DNA of 64,000 nt from Rosellinia necatrix. Lineage: Eukaryota > Ascomycota > Sordariomycetes > Xylariales > Xylariaceae. The notes below the pieces were generated by a model, which was given only the letters and a program-made list of their open reading frames with translations, had not been told where the DNA came from and searched no databases. The position numbers and the translations under genes were made by a program. The stretch is taken from the NCBI GenBank assembly GCA_021209875.1, contig JAGYVD010000004.1, positions 3,943,001 through 4,007,000 on the forward strand, read 5' to 3'. Below are positions 23,291-35,747 of the stretch, one piece after another (positions within the stretch are counted from its first letter, which is position 1; the number at the start of each line of letters is the position of its first letter).

Positions 23291-24798
23291 GGTGGCGGTT
23301 CACTTGTCGATGATGGACTCGGGCTGTGTGTGTGGTTGATGCTCTCGCGGTTGGAGTAGAGGAGAGGGAGAGGGTCGGTCGCAGGGCGGGGTGATTTGTT
23401 TTGACAACCCCCCAAAAGCCAAATGCCGCCAAGAAGCGCTGTCCTGCTGGTGTTGTCGCGGCTACTGGTCGATATCTAGTGATATTGAAATAAGCTGTGC
23501 AGTATTTCGCAAAGGAGGGGCTATTTCGGGCACGCAGGCGTCAGAAACAGTGCAGACTATGGTTGAGTCGGGAACTCCCTTGGAAATGGTGGTGGGATTT
23601 GGTGTAGAGAAGAGAGAGAAGAGTTGAGTTACCAACAAGGAGCCACCAGGAAAAAATCAACAAGAGACCTGCCGCAGTGGGGGCGGTTCCCTGCCTACTT
23701 ACAGGTAGCTTTAGCTGGGGAGAATAGATTACCTAGACAGGTTAGGTAGGCACTGACTCCTATCACTGAACTCTGTCCGCACTGGAAACAGCAGAAGAAT
23801 TCGGATTTGGATGGACCAGGTCGCTCTTTCAACCTGCTAGCGGCAGGCCGTGGTGGGGCGCTTCCCAAGCCGTTTCATTCCCTTTCCCTCCGGTACTACA
23901 CTACCATGTACACTAGGCCAGTCTGCTCCTCTGTCTTATCCAATACATCCCAGACGGAGGTACCAACGTTCAAAGTCGACTTGATTGTGCAAACAAATTC
24001 CTTTTCCTTTCACTGTAGCGTAGAACTTAAAAACTAGATAGATAGTTACCCTTGATCCCACAATCACCAATTTAAAACTAGATACCTGCTTGTAAGAATT
24101 ATGTAGTCGTTCGTTCATTCGGCCATCGATGCTCAAAGCAGTCCTAGGTTTCCAACTAATGGCTAGGTGCCTACCTACCTAGGTGCTTATATGCCAACCT
24201 CTAGATCAGGTACTTGCCGAAAACACAAGTAGGTATCTACCTAGGTACCTACTAGCTGCACCTAGATGTCTTAGGTAAATACCTAGGTACGTACCTAGGT
24301 AGGTAATATATTCCTCGATGATAGTCCCCTAGTACGTCACCTGAAATTGGAATCTGGAGGGCATGGGAAGAAAAATGGGCACTTCAGTTCACAATAGTGG
24401 GTAGGCGGGGTCCCAAGGAATTCATGGCCACTGAGGGGAAAGCAGACTTTTGGCCGAACTAGCAGCGAGGGGTAATAATGCACGGACCAAGGCCGGGAAG
24501 ACGTTTTCGTTTAAAAAAATGAGGCCCTTACTAGGTACTAGGTACAAATCATGTGACAGCGCTGCTTTGTGGCATGGGCTGCATGGCTGAATGCGGGGCC
24601 ATCAGAAGCGTATCGCTATAACGGGAATGTCGAACGCGCTGGGACTGAAACGCGCTGCTGCCACATTGTAAGGTAAGGAAGGAGGGCATTTCTGCTGCAT
24701 CGCAACCAACAACAACCTTCCCAACAAACTCCTTATCTCCAGATCAATGCTCCCTACATCAGCGTCAACGCTAAGACCCGGATCCAATTGCCGTCGGG
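23291..24798. other. Divergent promoter region, importin alpha / POT1
   Basis: A 1.5 kb spacer between divergent genes. No coding sequence is supported. A dense block of CCTAGGTA-type palindromes lies at about 24150-24310. Confidence 0.65.
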
Positions 24799-27081
24799 AT
24801 GGCTTCCCCCCAAGCATCGGGCTCGGCGGGATCATCAAGACCGTCCAATCGTCGCAGGGAGCTGCCGTCTGGGTACACCAGTATAAATGACATACTCGAC
24901 CAAACGGTGTCCGTGGGGAGGCTCGTCAATGTCATGGGTCTCGTGAAGGACTACCAGGTTCCGATTGAAACGAAGGGGAGCGGTGAGTCTCCCTGCTGCC
25001 GAACGCCTGCCTAATTGCCTCTGACATGAACAAGACTACAAGTGCACTATCACTATATATGATAAATCGGTAGAATACGACGCCGCTGGCCTTGGTGTCA
25101 TCATATTCCGTCGCCCTGATGACATGCCCCGGCCCGCAGCTGGAGACGTTCTGGTCATCAACTCGGCCAAAATCCAGTCGTACCGTGAAAGTATATCACT
25201 GATCACTAACGCATCAACGTCCCTTCATCTCTACTCGGCCCCGGACATCCCAAGGCCACCACGGTCTGCCATAGACGCTCTTCGGCCTCCATATAGCACC
25301 CGGAAGCTTGGCGACAAAGAGCATGAGTATGTTTCTTGGCTTTATCATCATACCGACAAAGATTCCGTGCCGCACGTGGCCACGTTCCAAAAACTGGTCG
25401 ACCAATCTAGGAAACTGAGGGATAAGTTCTGCAGGTTAGAAGACGTTGTTGACAGCAAGTTCTGCGATGTCATTGTAAATGTAGTGAAGGCGCCGTTTGA
25501 TCAAGTGGATAAGACGACTTTATGGGTTTCTGACTATACTGAAAACGACGGTTTCCACAAGTTCATCTGGAATGGCGCAAAGAGTCTGGAAGGCCGCGAT
25601 GGAGATTCACATGGCTACCTTGATACCCACAGTCATACGGCAACCAACTGGGCAGGTCCCTTCGGTAGGCGATCGATCCAGGTCACTTGTTTCGGATCGC
25701 ATGCTTCTCAAGTCAAGTCAGATGTGCAGCTGGGTCACTGGATTCGAATCCGCAATCTACGGATCAAGTTTGGGAACAGTGGTCTAAACCTGGAAGGCGT
25801 ATTACATGAAGATCGCGATATTAACCGCCGGCAGTTTGATATCTTGAAATGGGATGAGGGAGAAGACTGCGACCCGCACCTCAAAGAAGCTATACGACGG
25901 AAGGTGGAATACGAGAAGCTCAAAAAGAAACAGCTTAAACAATTTGCGGAGAATGAGGGCGGGAAGGCTACTGGTACCAAGCGGAAAACAGACAATAACG
26001 AGGAACCGAAGACAAACTCAAAAATACGGCGGAAAGAGAAGCGAGTAGTCGCCATAAAAAAGGCTGAAGAGCAAGATAGGCAGGCAGAAGAGAGACTGGG
26101 CTTAAATGAAATCAGTAGGTAATTTTGCGGTGACATCTCTGACTTACTAACCATGCTGCAGTTAAGTGCGAAAGCCAGGAACAGCCTATAACCCCTGTCC
26201 CTTTCATCATCGCGCCGGTGCTCTGGGAGACCACGGTGCAGGGCGAAGACGTGACAGTAACACTCCCCTTCGCCTGCGCCAAGTATCGCACCAATGTCCG
26301 TGTTGTGGACTTTCATCCACGCAAACTCGAGAACTTCGCAACATGGCGTAAAAGCACCGAATCCGACGTACTTTCCGACTATAGCAGTGACTCCGATTCG
26401 GGATCCGACGATGCCCCTGACGGCACGCTGGCTCGTTACTCGGGGAGAAAAATTTGGGAATGGCGATTTGCGCTGCAGCTCGAGGATGCAGATCCGAAGG
26501 CGAAAGGAACGAAGGACAAGTTCTGGGTAGTAGTTGACAACATCGAGGGACAGCAGCTGACCGGCTTGGATGCCTGTGAGTAAGTTACCCGTTCGCCTGC
26601 ATACCCGTCAACGGTTTATGCTACATACTGCATGAATTCGATATCGCTATGTTGTAGGCATAGTCTTGGGGGGTGTGTCGCTCTATCCAACCTGAGGATT
26701 TACTAATATATACCCAGCCTTCGTGAGCACCCAGAGACTTTGAACTCCCTCCGTGAGCAGCTCTTTAAACTCTGGGGAAACCTCGAGGAGACGAAAACAG
26801 AAGAACACCAACGCCGAATTGCGAACCAGCGACGCGTTATGGCTAACCAGCCGCCACCGAGTTCACCGATGAATGACTATAACGAACAGCGACAACATGA
26901 GCCTAGTGGCGCGAAGGGCCAAAACACAAATGAGATAAAACCATCCAATAAACCTTTTGTTTGCTGCATCCGACAGTATGGCGTGTGCGTACGAGAATCA
27001 GATCCGCACCAGGCAGATGCCGGAGACGGTCATCGATGGATGAGGATGTTTGGGCTTTTCGGGACTAAGATCACTCAATGA
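24799..27081 (+). CDS. pot1: Telomere end-binding protein POT1
   Basis: Exons 24799-24982, 25035-26114, 26162-26579 and 26718-27081 join to 681 residues. POT1 binds the single-stranded G-rich telomeric overhang through OB folds and caps chromosome ends within shelterin. The first OB fold (about 27-185) shows YTSINDILDQTVSVGRLVNVMGLVKDYQVP, then DYKCTITIYDKSV and RPAAGDVLVINSAKIQSYRES, matching the Telo_bind family. A second OB-like region includes LWVSDYTEND, GRRSIQVTCFGSHAS and LGHWIRIRNLRIKFG. A Lys/Arg-rich segment follows, then a C-terminal part with an acidic Ser/Asp loop (about 26380-26420). The third intron (138 bp) carries a good TACTAAT branch site. Junction EII/KCES at 26114/26162 was chosen because the alternative donor gives a stop. 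Confidence 0.9.
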
Positions 27082-27801
27082 GAAGTTTCATGACTCCGAA
27101 ACCTACTGTATTTTTGTTGAGTTTCCTCGTAGTTCTTTCCCCTGCGTGCAAAAGGTAGGCTGTGGAGTTGTATGGCTGGTTGTTAGGTTCGTTGTTGGTG
27201 ACCGTACCACCGCGTGATTGGTTTCTTGAACCCACACTATCGTTGGCGTTCGCTCTATACCCCCGAGTTGGCATTGAAGATAGCTAAACTGCCTAGCTTA
27301 GGTAGAAATTTATCAGTGTTACGCGTACGAAAAAGAATTGCTGCCCTAACGACTTCTGGGTGCTGTGTACCAACGATTCTAAAAAGACACGACATAGGAG
27401 AAACTGGCTCACTTCAGATAAGTATCAATAACATACTTTTGGATTGGTGAAGGTGCCTGACGAAATATTCCGCAATACTTTGTATAAACGCTCGGTTCTC
27501 TCTTGGGGGGAGGGTTGTAAAACAGCATAGAGACCGGAAACCTGTCCGATTGAATCGATAAAAAGAAGTTCGTACATAGTCGGCGTTAAGTGCCTTAAGG
27601 AAAGCACCCTGCATTTTAGAAACCCAAGAAAATTCATCATTAGGCACGCGTCAGTGTCGACCTTTTCAAATTGCTTAGAACGACCTCCGATTATACCGGT
27701 CCAGTTTGTGTTTAAGGCCAGGCCAGTGCCAAGAAATCAGCTACTGCTCCTAGCTATGCTCAGCCATAAGATCAATGAAATAGCTATACAGAAGAATGCT
27801 C
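27082..27801. other. Convergent intergenic region, POT1 / SCC3
   Basis: Two genes converge on this 720 bp spacer. Short frames on both strands show no family resemblance. Nothing else was seen. Confidence 0.65.
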
Positions 27802-30800
27802 TTAGTCGCCAATTACCTCGTCATCCTCTTCCGCCTGGTTATTTGCAGGTCGTTCCTCTTCCTCTTCGTCCTCAATAGGATCATCTATTAACTCGCGGCG
27901 CTTTAGATCTTCAGCTGTGCCTTCCTCAGGCTCTATCTCCTCGAAGGGGTCATCTTCATCCTCGTCATCGATGACTACCTCCGTGCTGAGAACCGGCCTC
28001 TTCGCGGCTTCTTTCCCTTTGTTTTTAGCCGCCGTCTTTTTTCTTCCGCCCTGTAACTCGCGTAAATAATCCTCGTCCAAATACGCGACAACGTCCTTGA
28101 AATTCGTTCCAAGTTTGTTCTTGTTTCGGACTAGTCGCCTTCGAAGTTTGCCTGCCTCCGACCCAGTGTGGTCAATTGTCTTAGCTAGAACAGCCATGAC
28201 GAGTTTCGCGGCAAGCTCGCAGAGAATTTTCTCCGCTTTGAGCTCGGCAGCAAACCGTTCCTGTTCTGTCAACTCTTCCTCTTCATCATCCTCAGGCGGC
28301 AATTCGTCATCTAGGGGCTCATCGTCATCCGCTGGGTCATTGAGGGTCTTCTTTGTGCGTTTCGCATATGCCCTCTCCGCCGCATCAAGTATCGGAATAA
28401 TCTCTTGCGTGATTAGACCTGCCGGCATATCCTCTAGCAGAGAGCCTAGCTTTCTATATTTGGCAGCCTGCGGCCCGTCGATATGTGGGCGTAGGAAGAT
28501 AAACAGTTGAGTGATGTCGCAAGCCACCCCAACAGCGTATAGGCGAAGATCATCATTAAAGCCGCGCGACGAGAAGGTCTGAATTAGATTATTAATCAAG
28601 TCTTTGCGCAAGACAACAAATTTGTCCAAGTCGTCGTTAGGTATGTCTTCGTCGTTTTCAACGGCCTTTCGTAATCGTTGCACCTTCCACATGAAATAAA
28701 ACAAGCAGGACTTGATTGCGAAGGCCACAATCTCATCTTCGGGGTCGTCGAGATCATCATCTGATTCCGTAAGGCGTCCCCGAGCTACGATCCCGACTAG
28801 GATTTTAATGGGTGCCTGTTCCGAGTCGATGGATGTCCCAGGGGCTTCTAGTACATCGAGACAGTCTGAAACCGTGACCAATTTGCTTATCTTCATTATA
28901 GTCTGGCTTAGACTTGTGAGCGTTGTTTGATCAAGATTGCCCCGGAGAGATAGCTCGCAAATTTTATCCAGACTCCGTAACGAATTGATCGAGTCCTCCC
29001 AAAGCCCTGCCATTTTGCCATCGACTAAGTCCTCTAGCTCATAGTACTGTCGGGCATGGAGGAATGACGTTACCGCCTCATTGAGAAGAGCCTGATCGAC
29101 GTGCCGACTGAACTGTGTAGCTATTTCCTCGAGTAATTGACTATAAGTGGCCGAGTTTTGCCGAAGCTGTTGAAAGACTTCGAGGTCTAGGAAATGCTCC
29201 AGTCGAAGGACGGTAGTAGCCATTGCCGGCTCAGACCCGTATTTGTTCAACAAGCGGGGTATGAAACCGGCAAGCTGTAGCCCAGCATCTTCTTGGGCTT
29301 CGTGATCAAGCCTATGACGTCGCTTGTTTTTATCGTGGTCCATCGACGGTGCGATGTTCTCTTTTACCGCGGTGGCGAGAACCTCGAGCAGTATTGCCTC
29401 TTCCTGGGGTTGTGGGGCTACTGCCTTTTTCACAGCAACTTCTGTTGAATTGCTCTTCGACGACCGAGATTTCGAACTCGTCGTGTGATCGAAAAGGAGA
29501 TAGCCAGCAATTACTTGCCAATTTGAAATCTCCGGCATCTTTTCGTAAAGGACTTGCGCCGCCAAAGAGATCCGACTATCAGGTATAGCAGCGTTAACGA
29601 CGTCCGCGGCCACATCCAACCCATGCCTTATCTCATCTTGTTCGGCATCCAGCTGCGCATCGTAAACCGCTAGATTTTCCGACAAGGCTTTAATATTGAT
29701 CCAATCCTTTCTCACAGAATCATAGTCCTCTTCTTCTTGGTCCCCAAAGAGCTCCTCAAGGACATCATTCCCACCAATCTCATCGATCTTGTTGTCGATA
29801 AACTCTTGTACTAGCTCAGAGAAGAATGATACGACCGCTTTGCGGACCCGAATCTCGGAGTCGAAGACCAGCTTACTAACAGAATCAACTTCTTCGGGTT
29901 CCAACATGCCAGAGCGTCGCAAAACATCTACAACCGCTATCGCAGCAACACGCACGGAGACCTCGGAATCTCGAGTGGCCATCTCGACGAGCCGCGGTCG
30001 GAACCTATCAATAAAGTGGGCTAATTTCTCGGCATCTCTCTTCAAGACTTTGGCAAGTTGCTTTAGGACTTCTAGGCGTGTTGTCACATTGACGTCAGAG
30101 AGCAGCCATCCCAGATATCGCAAATACTCCGGAGACATATACACGGTTGGTAGATTGCAAACCCAGGTTCCGAGGGCTTCGATGCATTCGGCACGGATCT
30201 TTGGGTCGATATCTCGATAGCGATGCACGAAAATGATGTCGAAAAGATCCTTGACTTTGACGTCGATAAACTCGCGGTTTTCTCTAGCGGAATCCACCGT
30301 CCTTTGGGTATCCTCAATTAGCGGCTTATTCTTCCCACGTCGGCTAGACTCTGCCTGCAAGGACTGGTTGAGTCTCATAATCCGATCGTCAAGCTGTTTC
30401 ATGACGCCAATCAGCGCTGTAAGCATGGATAATCCCACAGTTGTCGCCGTATGTCTGAAAGGGCGGAGTGCCGAAGCCGACATGATTCCAACCCATCGTT
30501 GTATATTGTCTGAAAGCTCCTCGTCATTGTATATGATGTCGGTCTCGTGAAGTAAGGTGATCAGGGAGTCGAAGAACCCGACCAGCAGCTCCCGAAAATT
30601 CTTGCTACTTTTTGTTCTCGAGATAAGCGGATAATCAGAGATACTAGTCTATCCAGCAAGGTAAACATGAAGGCTTCCAATATCGGAGGGGAGAAATATT
30701 CCGTACCTGTTCATACGCTTCTTCGAGCTCCGCCAACCTATTTGCGGAGTTTTCAGGGTCTCGGATGTCGTCCTCCGTGAGCTGCTGGTCACAACCGGCG

Positions 30801-31459
30801 GCGAGAAGAACGCAATTTATCAGCTCAGTTAAAGCTTTGGCGTTGTCATTCTGATAGCGCTGAAACCAGTGGGCCGCTACATCGTCGGACTGGTTGCCAG
30901 ATCCAAATACCTCAGCTAGGGACGATGTCAGCATGGGAAGAGCGACGCAGAATCCGATGTGCTTCTCACAATACAACTCGTTCTCGTCGCGCCTCGCAAG
31001 GCTTGCCGGGGCGACCTTGGTAGTCTTCTTGGGGCGGTTGGGCAGTTTGACAGCGGGAATGGCGAGAGGGCCGGGAGTAGCGGCGGGCGTGGCACCATTG
31101 ACCTTGGTACGCTTTGCTGCTGGTTTCCTGGAACGGGACTTCCGGCTCGACCTGGACTTCCTGGACCGCCGCGCGGGTTCATCATCGGCGTTTGCATCAT
31201 CATCGCCGTCGTCATCATTATCATCATCATCACCAACTCGGTCGTCGTCAGTCGGCACATCCTCGTCCGACAGCTCGGACCCGTCGTTCTCGCCGTCATC
31301 GTCATCGTCGTTGGCCTGGCTACGTTTGCGCTTCGAAGAGGAGGCATGGTCGCCCTGGGAGGGGCGCGGATCCGGGCTGAACTTCTGAGGAGCGACTCTG
31401 GCGCGTCCTGAGCGGCGCGGTGCGGGCGATGAGCTCGCGTTGTTGTTGGGGGCCTCCAT
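27802..31459 (-). CDS. psc3: Cohesin subunit SCC3/STAG (Psc3/SA)
   Basis: Minus-strand exons 31459-30970, 30915-30707 and 30648-27802 give 1181 residues. The HEAT-repeat subunit of cohesin binds the kleisin and DNA and helps load the ring for sister-chromatid cohesion. The N terminus is disordered, with acidic runs (DDDDDGEND, DDDDNDDDGDDD) and basic Ser/Arg/Lys stretches that could be nuclear localisation signals. The STAG core covers ELINCVLLAAGCDQQLTEDD, SDYPLISRTKSSKNFRELL and FFDSLITLLHE. The conserved domain around DLFDIIFVHRYRDIDPKIRAEC and YLGWLLSDVNVTTRLEVLK is the stromalin-conserved region. The tail is acidic. Intron 1 (30969-30916, 54 bp) is open and a multiple of three, so it is invisible to frame-based calling; removing it gives ENELYSEVFGSGNQS. 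Acceptor of intron 2 is GATAG at 30649, giving TSISDYPL. Confidence 0.93.
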
Positions 31460-32339
31460 GAGGGGCAATTGGGGCGGGAGCGAGCAGTGAGAGTCGGTGC
31501 GACGAGATCACACTGGCCGAGAGGCCGCGGCGACGAATTCCAGGAGGGCTACGGGCGCTGGGAACGACGGGCGCGTTGATGGTTGTCGTACTTGCTCCCT
31601 AAGGCGATGGTGGGTGCGCGTGTGTTCGCTGGTTAATTCGACCCACTGGGTTTAGGACAGTGGCGCCTGGTGGTGGGGAGGATTCCATCCAAACAGAGTA
31701 AACGCGTGTGGAGCTGTAGGGAACAGGGAAGCCGCGCCTCCTACGAAGATGGATATGTTGCAACGTCTTATCCTGCACTGGTTACACCTGCATGCCTACA
31801 TAAGTACTAGGTAGGTAGTAGTAAGTGAGTTGCATTTATGTAACTACTTACTTAAGTACCTAGTAACTCACCGAAGTTTTACCCCAACTAACAAGTGCCT
31901 ACAAATGCAGTAAGGCAAAGCACTACCTAGTACCTACATACCTACCGTTATGTAAAAATTTAAATGAATAAAAGTACTCGGACCTCCCTCTCTCTCTGGG
32001 TCCTGTGACAAAGCTGCATCTCATATCACCTGCACCTTACATAGTACCTTAAGTCCCTACCTAGGCATACGGGTCTGTCTGGTCAAAATAGTCGCAAATC
32101 ATATTTGTAGTCATAACAGATCAGGAGGCACGATATGCTGCTTGGATTTCCTGCCTGCTAGTTAGTTACCTAGGAAGTCTATTCCATCATGCACCATATC
32201 ACACGTCTACGAGATTATTCGGTTTCACCCCATTTGAAGCAGCCTCATCCTATTACGCAGATCCCGGCTTAGCAGATCCCTCCAGCATGGCCTAAAGTTG
32301 CCAAACAGCATCGTTTCTCTGTGGACCGCCGTTTATACC
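31460..32339. other. Divergent promoter region, SCC3 / UreD
   Basis: An 880 bp spacer with a TAGG/CCTA tract at about 31800-31950 and a short CT run near 31985. No coding sequence is supported. Confidence 0.65.
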
Positions 32340-33332
32340 ATGAACTCACCCTTTCCAAAATCCTCCTCGTCTCCCGGAGAGGGGCGCATTGTGGTTGGGC
32401 TCTTGCCCAACCACATATCTACTCTTGAGACCATCAGCTACCAGTACCCGCTGAAGCTGATCTCGCCATCGCCCAACAGGGATCAAGCCGGTGTTCTCGT
32501 ATTCTTCCTCTCTTACGGAGGTGGGCTCGTCGGCGGAGACCAAGTGAACCTCTCTGTTGAGGTCCGATCCGGCGCGAAACTAAGCATCGTAACCCAGGGA
32601 CATACCAAGATCTTCCAATCCGTCAATTCGGGCATGGTCACAAGGCAAAAGCTCCATGTGGATCTCGAGAAAGATGCTGCGCTCTGCCTCCTCCCAGACC
32701 CTGTTCAGCCTTTCGAGAGCAGCGTCTATGAGCAGGTCCAGATATTCAACGTGGCCCCCGGCGCGTCCATGTGTTTGCTAGACTGGGTTACCCACGGTCG
32801 TTCAGCTCGGGGTGAGAACTGGAGCTTGACGAGATGGGTTGGACGCAACGAGATATGGGCCTCCGATATCCCCAAGCTCTCCGGGCCTCGACTTCTCGTC
32901 CGCGATGCCATCATTCTTGATAACCAAGAACGCTCTGCCCAGCTACAGCCGCTACAGGAGTCTATGTATAAACATGCCATCATAGGCACTCTCATCTTAC
33001 GAGGACCAATGATGAGGGGGGTTGGAGAGTTTTTCCTCTCCGAGTTTGCCGCATTGCCAAGGCTGGGCGCTCGCGACTTTCGAAGTGCGGAGATGCGTGA
33101 GAAAGAAGCAGCAACTCCTCAATCGCCTATAGAGAGTTGGCGAGCAGCAAGACTGGCCCAGGAGAAAGAGTACAACCTGCTCTGGTCGGCCGCTAACGTC
33201 CGTGGTTGCGTCATCGTGAAATTTGGCGCAGGTACCGTAGAAGCTGGGCGCAATTGGATTGGCTCTATGTTACTCCAAGAAGGAAGCATCGAGCGGGATT
33301 TTGGTGAACAGGCAATGATTTGTGTCCGATGA
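32340..33332 (+). CDS. ureD: Urease accessory protein UreD
   Basis: A single exon encodes 330 residues. UreD (UreH) forms the chaperone complex with UreF and UreG that inserts nickel and carbon dioxide into apo-urease in the cytosol. Family segments are LETISYQYPLKLISP, VFFLSYGGGLVGGDQ, LSIVTQGHTKIFQS, LLPDPVQPFESS, SMCLLDWVTHGRSARGE and EVW-like positions around GRNEIWASD, with the closing GSMLLQEGSIERDFGEQAM-like end. I chose ATG 32340 (MNSPFPKSS); the open frame extends 14 codons upstream but has no ATG. No intron is evident. Urease itself is not in the window. It lies between SCC3 (divergent) and RPC4 (same direction, 639 bp away), with no functional link to either that I can see. Confidence 0.94.
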   Translation: MNSPFPKSSSSPGEGRIVVGLLPNHISTLETISYQYPLKLISPSPNRDQAGVLVFFLSYGGGLVGGDQVNLSVEVRSGAKLSIVTQGHTKIFQSVNSGMVTRQKLHVDLEKDAALCLLPDPVQPFESSVYEQVQIFNVAPGASMCLLDWVTHGRSARGENWSLTRWVGRNEIWASDIPKLSGPRLLVRDAIILDNQERSAQLQPLQESMYKHAIIGTLILRGPMMRGVGEFFLSEFAALPRLGARDFRSAEMREKEAATPQSPIESWRAARLAQEKEYNLLWSAANVRGCVIVKFGAGTVEAGRNWIGSMLLQEGSIERDFGEQAMICVR

Positions 33333-33971
33333 CTTTGAGGTACATATGCAGGTGTTAAGTCACGAAGAATGTGTCAGACCAGGTACATGATAGGTAGGTG
33401 TATGTATGTAGTAGGTAGCCAGCCAGTTCAAGCCATCCACACTACCTAGGTAGAGCCTTGCTTAGGTGGTTTTAAATAGGTACCTGGACAAAGTAACAAT
33501 AGTGCAAATATTACAACACTAGTCAGTCTGTTTTTATTTACCAATACCTAGGTAACTATGTTGCCCAACGGACACTTCCAGTACTCATTCAAGTAGCCTT
33601 AATAGTACCCGCTTGCCAGGTGTGCGTTCTTATAACTAGCACTGGCCAAGTAGGAATGGCTAAACTACCACCCACTTGCCTTAGGTAGGTAGGTAGCTTC
33701 CTACCCACCTAGGTAGTAGGTAGGCAGGTTCTAGGTAGACGTGTACTGTACTACTTCGTAGAACCTACCTACCTACTTATAAAGTAGGTACCTATATAAA
33801 GTAAAATACCCCACCATGGCCTATCCAGACTCCTACGCGTTACCGCCCCACCATAAACTTTTCCATACCAACCTACACCTGTGAATCACATTTCTTACAG
33901 GACCAGCACATAAATTATCTAACAATGCCAGCTTTATAGCTACTTGCACGCCTAGTCCAATAGCATGAAAC
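33333..33971. other. UreD to RPC4 spacer with dense TAGG/CCTA repeats
   Basis: No gene. About 33350-33800 is one of the densest TAGG/CCTA tracts in the window, with many AGGTAGGTAG and CCTACCTA runs just upstream of the RPC4 start. Confidence 0.7.
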
Positions 33972-35747
33972 ATGCCGCCTAGACCACGTGCAGGTGGGAG
34001 GGCCGGAAGGGGCCGCGGCGCCTCTTTGCAGAGCGTTACTTCAACACCGTCCGCAGATGGTCCTGCGACCTCGTCCGAGACACCATTACAAAGCAATGAT
34101 GACGACGTAGTTGGCACTCAACCCCGTAGCAGCAGGGCAGATACTGCATCTAGAGTCGAAGTTACAGTAGCGACAAGCATCCCAAGCGGTCGGTCTACGC
34201 CTACTACTTCACTACCTTCCCAAACACAAGCGACAGCTTCCAGGGGCGCCGGCCGCTTCAAGCCCAAAAATATACGAAGAGATGAAGCTGAACGCAAGAG
34301 GCTCGAAGACGATAGAGCTCGTGATCTAGCCTCTAAGATTAAAGCTGAGGAGCGTGAACTTCGGGCCGAGGAACGTAGAGCGAGGCGAGGACGAGGAAGA
34401 GGGGGTATGACTCGCGGGCTGGTCAGACGCACTGTCACGGCACAAGGGCCTTTCTCTGCTATTTCATCAGGTATGTTTCTGTCTACAGAAGAGCCACAGG
34501 TTTCTTGCTTATTTCACGCTTACTATACTGATAAATCTACAGAAAATGTGAAGGCAGATTTCAGTCGCGGCGACTGGGCATCCGGTTCCGGCTTTGGAGG
34601 GGGGAATACAAGAAACGCATACAGACATGATTCCGAGAACCGCATTCGTTATCACCCTAGGCGAGAACATGAAGCCAGAGTCAACATTGACCTTCTTAAT
34701 GGGCTTACAGACGGCCATGCCCCGGATGGAACACCCCTGTATCAGCCCAGCAGATATACTGAGAAATCTGTTGGCAATCTACCCATTGGTATGCATCGAA
34801 CTTTACACCAGGACCCTGAGATCAAAGTTAAGACTCAGGCTGAACTCGAAGCGGAAGACCGTCAGTCTTCCGGTGATGATGCTGAAAAGGAGGAGGAGGA
34901 GGAGGAGGAGGGAAATTTGTTTGTGGATGCACCGGCCAGAGACTCCCGAAATATTAGCATGGATAACGACGACGAAGTATGGCATGCGGCTCCAAAGAAC
35001 CTAGTTAAAATTAAACCCGAGCCGGATACAGAGGAGGCCGATACAGATGTTGATATGGCCGATATTCCAGAAGCCCCCCATTCCCCAGAGGCGAGAAAAA
35101 AGATTATCGTTGACCAGAATGGCCATGCCTCCGACGCTGCTACTGAGAAGATGAAACGCAAGGAGAAGAAGTTGGCCGAGGATCTTGAATTCATGTACGC
35201 AACGATGGACCTCCAAGAATTATTACGCACTCTTAGTTTGACAACTCCGGCCGAGGGTGAAGAAGATCAAGGGAAGGACGATCAACTATTTCTTTTCCAG
35301 CTGCCACCAATTCTTCCACCCTTGGCCAAAAAGTCAGATGGCCTGGATGGACAATCTGAAACGATTGATCTTGCATCAAGCGAGAATGAACCGAAAATCA
35401 AGCTGGAGGATGGTTTCGATGCAAACCGAAGCACATCCATGGGTCTTCCGGCTGAAGGAGGATTCATAGGCCGACTCAATGTGCACAAATCTGGCAAGGC
35501 TGAGCTTGACTGGGGTGGCACCACCCTCAACGTGAGAATGGCAATAGAGACCGACTTCTTAACAACCGCCACCATCATTGAGCAGAAGGAGAATGTCGAG
35601 ACGGCCGAGGAGCTCGCCGGGTTGGCTTATGGTATGGGCCAAGTCCTGCGTGGGTTCACGCTGGCGCCTCCATGTAGGGATGATGATGAATGGGATCCAA
35701 ACATAGATGAGATCATGCGTGTTGGTGGCGGTGAAAACGCAATGTAG
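33972..35747 (+). CDS. RPC53: DNA-directed RNA polymerase III subunit RPC4 (RPC53)
   Basis: Exons 33972-34470 and 34543-35747 give 567 residues. RPC4 pairs with RPC5 (yeast Rpc37) as a TFIIF-like module of RNA polymerase III that acts in termination and re-initiation on tRNA and 5S genes. The long N-terminal half is disordered: Gly/Arg-rich start, FKPKNIRRDEAERKR, a charged EERELRAEERRARRGRGRG helix, and poly-Glu near residue 290. The conserved C-terminal RPC4 domain starts near QLFLFQLPPILPP and includes GFIGRLNVHKSGKAELDWGG and a closing MGQVLRGFTLAPP. The 72 bp intron (34471-34542, donor GTATGT, acceptor CAG) is in phase without a stop; splicing joins AISS to ENVKADF, while retention would add 24 residues. 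A SUMO site-like VKIKPEP segment occurs in the middle. Confidence 0.92.
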   Translation: MPPRPRAGGRAGRGRGASLQSVTSTPSADGPATSSETPLQSNDDDVVGTQPRSSRADTASRVEVTVATSIPSGRSTPTTSLPSQTQATASRGAGRFKPKNIRRDEAERKRLEDDRARDLASKIKAEERELRAEERRARRGRGRGGMTRGLVRRTVTAQGPFSAISSGMFLSTEEPQVSCLFHAYYTDKSTENVKADFSRGDWASGSGFGGGNTRNAYRHDSENRIRYHPRREHEARVNIDLLNGLTDGHAPDGTPLYQPSRYTEKSVGNLPIGMHRTLHQDPEIKVKTQAELEAEDRQSSGDDAEKEEEEEEEGNLFVDAPARDSRNISMDNDDEVWHAAPKNLVKIKPEPDTEEADTDVDMADIPEAPHSPEARKKIIVDQNGHASDAATEKMKRKEKKLAEDLEFMYATMDLQELLRTLSLTTPAEGEEDQGKDDQLFLFQLPPILPPLAKKSDGLDGQSETIDLASSENEPKIKLEDGFDANRSTSMGLPAEGGFIGRLNVHKSGKAELDWGGTTLNVRMAIETDFLTTATIIEQKENVETAEELAGLAYGMGQVLRGFTLAPPCRDDDEWDPNIDEIMRVGGGENAM

